From contig DAOUGD010000283.1 in the NCBI GenBank assembly GCA_034429475.1, forward strand, positions 1 through 16,143: a stretch of 16,143 bases of DNA. Reading direction: 5' to 3'. Below the pieces are notes generated by a model. It ran no database searches and was not told the DNA's origin. It worked only from the letters and a program-made list of their open reading frames with translations. Shown one piece after another: positions 14,633 to 16,143 of this stretch (the first letter of the stretch is position 1; each line of letters starts with the position of its first letter). The DNA comes from JAKQHY01 sp034429475. GTDB taxonomy: Bacteria > Chloroflexota > Anaerolineae > B4-G1 > SLSP01. Position numbers and translations under genes: made by a program.

Positions 14633-14660
14633 TTGACTTGCGCGCAAACGAGGCTATACT
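14633..14660 (+). promoter_or_regulatory. Predicted sigma-70 type promoter for the kinase gene
   Basis: TTGACT (14633-14638) and TATACT (14655-14660) are separated by 16 bases. The predicted start of transcription is near 14667, giving a leader of about 70 bases. It lies just after alr, so the kinase is probably its own transcription unit. Confidence 0.6.
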
Positions 14661-14737
14661 GACGCCCATGGTAAAAGAGTTGTAACCATGAGTTCTGGTT
14701 TATGATGTCCTAACTTATTGTGTGAGGAAATCCGCGT

Positions 14738-16143
14738 ATGCCCACAGATAGCCTGATCGGTACGACCATCGGCCCTTACGAGATTTTGGAAAAAATCGGT
14801 CAAGGCGGCATGGCCGAAGTCTACAAAGGGCGGCACATTGAGTTGCAACGCCTGGTCGCCATCAAATTTTTGGGAAGTCACCTGGAAAATGACGAGCAAC
14901 TGACTCAACGCTTCAAGCGCGAGGCGCGCGCCATTGCGGCGCTGCGTCACCCTAACATCGTGATGGTGCATGATTTCGGCGTCTCGGCTCACGGGCACTA
15001 CATGGTGATGGAGTACATCGAAGGCGCAGATCTGCGCCGCGAGATGAATCGCCGCAGTGCGGAAAAGAGGCCCTACACGCCGGACGAAGTCCTTGCCCTG
15101 GCCGCGCAAATCGCTTCGGCCCTCGATTATGCCCATGCCCAGGGCGTCATTCACCGCGACGTCAAACCCGGCAATATCTTCGTCAACCCCAACGGGCAGG
15201 CGATTCTCGGCGACTTTGGGCTGGTGATGCTGCGGGATCGCGTCAGCCAGATGACGTTGGGCAGCGCCTTCGGCACACCAGAGTACATCGCGCCGGAGCA
15301 GGCGATGGATTCGCGCGCCGCCGTGCCACAATCGGATATTTACGCGCTAGGAGGGATTGTCTACGAGCTGGTCACAGGGCAACTGCCTTTCGAGGCGGAT
15401 TCACCCCTGAGCCTCGCGCTCAAGCACGTGAGCGAGGAGCCAACGCCGCCGCGCAAATTCAACCCCACGCTGCCACCCGCCGTCGAAACCGTCATTCTGC
15501 GCGCGCTCGCCAAGACACCGGAGGAACGCTATCCCACCGCCCAGGACTTGGTGGATGCACTCCGTCAGGCCTGGAAACGCGCGGCAGTACCTGCAATGGC
15601 AGCGCTAACGCAACCCGACGACAGTATCCCGCCGCCGCCGCGCCTGCATCCAGTGGAACCAGAACCGCTCTCCATGACCCGGCCGCCGATCACGCAACCC
15701 AAAGCGGCAAACGGTCAAACGCCGTCGGTCGTCCCGCCCGCCTCCCCGCCATCAACCGCGCCGAAAAGCACGGTCCCCGCGGCGCCCCCCCCGCCAGAGA
15801 AGAAACGCCGCCGCCCCTGGAGTGTGATTATTTTGCTGCTCCTCGTCGTCTTGGGCGGACTGGGGTACGCGGGATTTCGTTCCGGCGCGTTCTCGTTCCT
15901 ACAGCCAACGACAGCGCCTACCGCCACGGCTACCGGCACCCCTACGCCTACCGCTACAGTCGCCCCGCCCAGCTCCACGCCCACGGCCTCCAGCACTGAC
16001 GCCCCCATAGGCATCGCCAGCGCAATGGACACAGTCACGCCAACCCCCACCGCCACAGCCACGGTCACACCTGCGCCGACGATAACCCGGCCAACGGCAC
16101 CCACCCAATGGTGCTGCTCAGTTGGGAGGAGGCGGCAGCCTAC
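14738..16143 (+). CDS. Ser/Thr protein kinase with transmembrane segment and Thr/Pro stalk, cut by the right edge
   Basis: The ATG at 14738 has GAGGA 9 bases upstream, and the frame is open for 468 codons to the window end. Residues ~14-275 are a complete Hanks-type kinase: glycine loop GQGGMAEVYKG (21-31), Lys43 in AIKFL, Glu62, catalytic HRDVKPGN (139-146) with Asp141, DFG at 159-161, GTPEYIAPEQ (179-188) and YALGGIVYEL (202-211). A Pro-rich juxtamembrane stretch (~295-350) ends in KKRRRPW, then a transmembrane helix (~362-384), then a Thr/Pro/Ala-rich extracellular stalk to about residue 447. The topology resembles PknB-type receptor kinases but there are no PASTA repeats. The last ~20 codons in this frame (QWCCSVGRRRQP) look non-natural, while another frame there encodes an FGE-like motif. 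The kinase call is firm; the true C-terminus is not visible. Confidence 0.93.
   Translation, partial: MPTDSLIGTTIGPYEILEKIGQGGMAEVYKGRHIELQRLVAIKFLGSHLENDEQLTQRFKREARAIAALRHPNIVMVHDFGVSAHGHYMVMEYIEGADLRREMNRRSAEKRPYTPDEVLALAAQIASALDYAHAQGVIHRDVKPGNIFVNPNGQAILGDFGLVMLRDRVSQMTLGSAFGTPEYIAPEQAMDSRAAVPQSDIYALGGIVYELVTGQLPFEADSPLSLALKHVSEEPTPPRKFNPTLPPAVETVILRALAKTPEERYPTAQDLVDALRQAWKRAAVPAMAALTQPDDSIPPPPRLHPVEPEPLSMTRPPITQPKAANGQTPSVVPPASPPSTAPKSTVPAAPPPPEKKRRRPWSVIILLLLVVLGGLGYAGFRSGAFSFLQPTTAPTATATGTPTPTATVAPPSSTPTASSTDAPIGIASAMDTVTPTPTATATVTPAPTITRPTAPTQWCCSVGRRRQP
16075..16143 (+). other. Out-of-frame fragment like the formylglycine-generating-enzyme (FGE-sulfatase) domain
   Basis: In the frame starting at 16075, which is -1 relative to the kinase, the bases read ADDNPANGTHPMVLLSWEEA then AAY. 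This matches the mid-domain pattern NhPVv-VSW-eA-aY of the FGE-sulfatase family, a domain often found as the extracellular part of Chloroflexi kinases (from general recall). The expected preceding half (the GtFtMG region) is absent: upstream in this frame is only the complement of the Thr/Pro stalk reading. Either ~60-100 residues plus a frame were lost here, or the assembly joined two places wrongly. The match is short, so it remains tentative. Confidence 0.5.

Noticed and set aside
15715..16104. Minus-strand open frame with Val/Gly/Ala repeats
   Set aside because: It is the complement of the Thr/Pro-rich stalk of the kinase; this pattern always arises opposite such stalks.

Overview
The window looks like a piece of a GC-rich Chloroflexota genome, probably of the class Anaerolineae. 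This is inferred from style rather than a marker gene. The clues are Thr/Pro-rich stalks ending in TM-plus-arginine tails, a Chloroflexi-type Ig-like domain, GAF-rich sensors, a Ser/Thr kinase with a Thr/Pro stalk, and short heptanucleotide or octanucleotide repeats packed into the gene junctions. No rRNA, tRNA, CRISPR array, transposase or phage gene is visible.

Left half (1-8318, all on the minus strand, read right to left). This is a tightly packed cell-surface cluster of six genes. In transcription order they are: a membrane protein with an S24/S26 peptidase-like N-terminal domain, FN3-like and Ig-like domains and a stalk; a lipoprotein of the gingipain (C25) peptidase family; a membrane-anchored clan-A glycoside-hydrolase-like protein; a flippase-like integral membrane protein (LPG synthase TM/UPF0104); a GT2 glycosyltransferase fused to a polyprenyl-phosphate sugar transferase; and the start of a DUF2723/TMEM260-type GT-C mannosyltransferase that runs off the left edge. 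The genes overlap or lie 0-44 bases apart, except before the last one, where 224 bases of repeat intervene. I infer a unit that builds, exports and attaches or trims a glycan on surface proteins. Its specific target is unknown.

Middle (8319-8440) is a divergent promoter region. The minus-strand promoter is placed so that the S26-like gene would have a leaderless mRNA. The plus-strand promoter has an extended -10 and serves glmU.

Right half (8441-16143, all on the plus strand) is mostly housekeeping: glmU (UDP-GlcNAc synthesis), cdd (cytidine deaminase), a membrane GAF-domain sensor without an output domain, purA (AMP synthesis), alr (alanine racemase) and, behind its own promoter, a Ser/Thr protein kinase with a transmembrane segment and Thr/Pro stalk. 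The kinase runs off the right edge. Its last ~65 bases carry an out-of-frame fragment resembling the formylglycine-generating-enzyme (FGE-sulfatase) domain, which suggests a deletion/frameshift or an assembly error.

The most unusual signal is the set of tandem 7- and 8-nt repeats, each with its own sequence but a shared period. They sit in most of the wider gene junctions and, in two places, inside the coding frame of the mannosyltransferase gene. One forms a 24-bp hairpin between purA and alr. Another occupies the place where the mannosyltransferase start codon should be.
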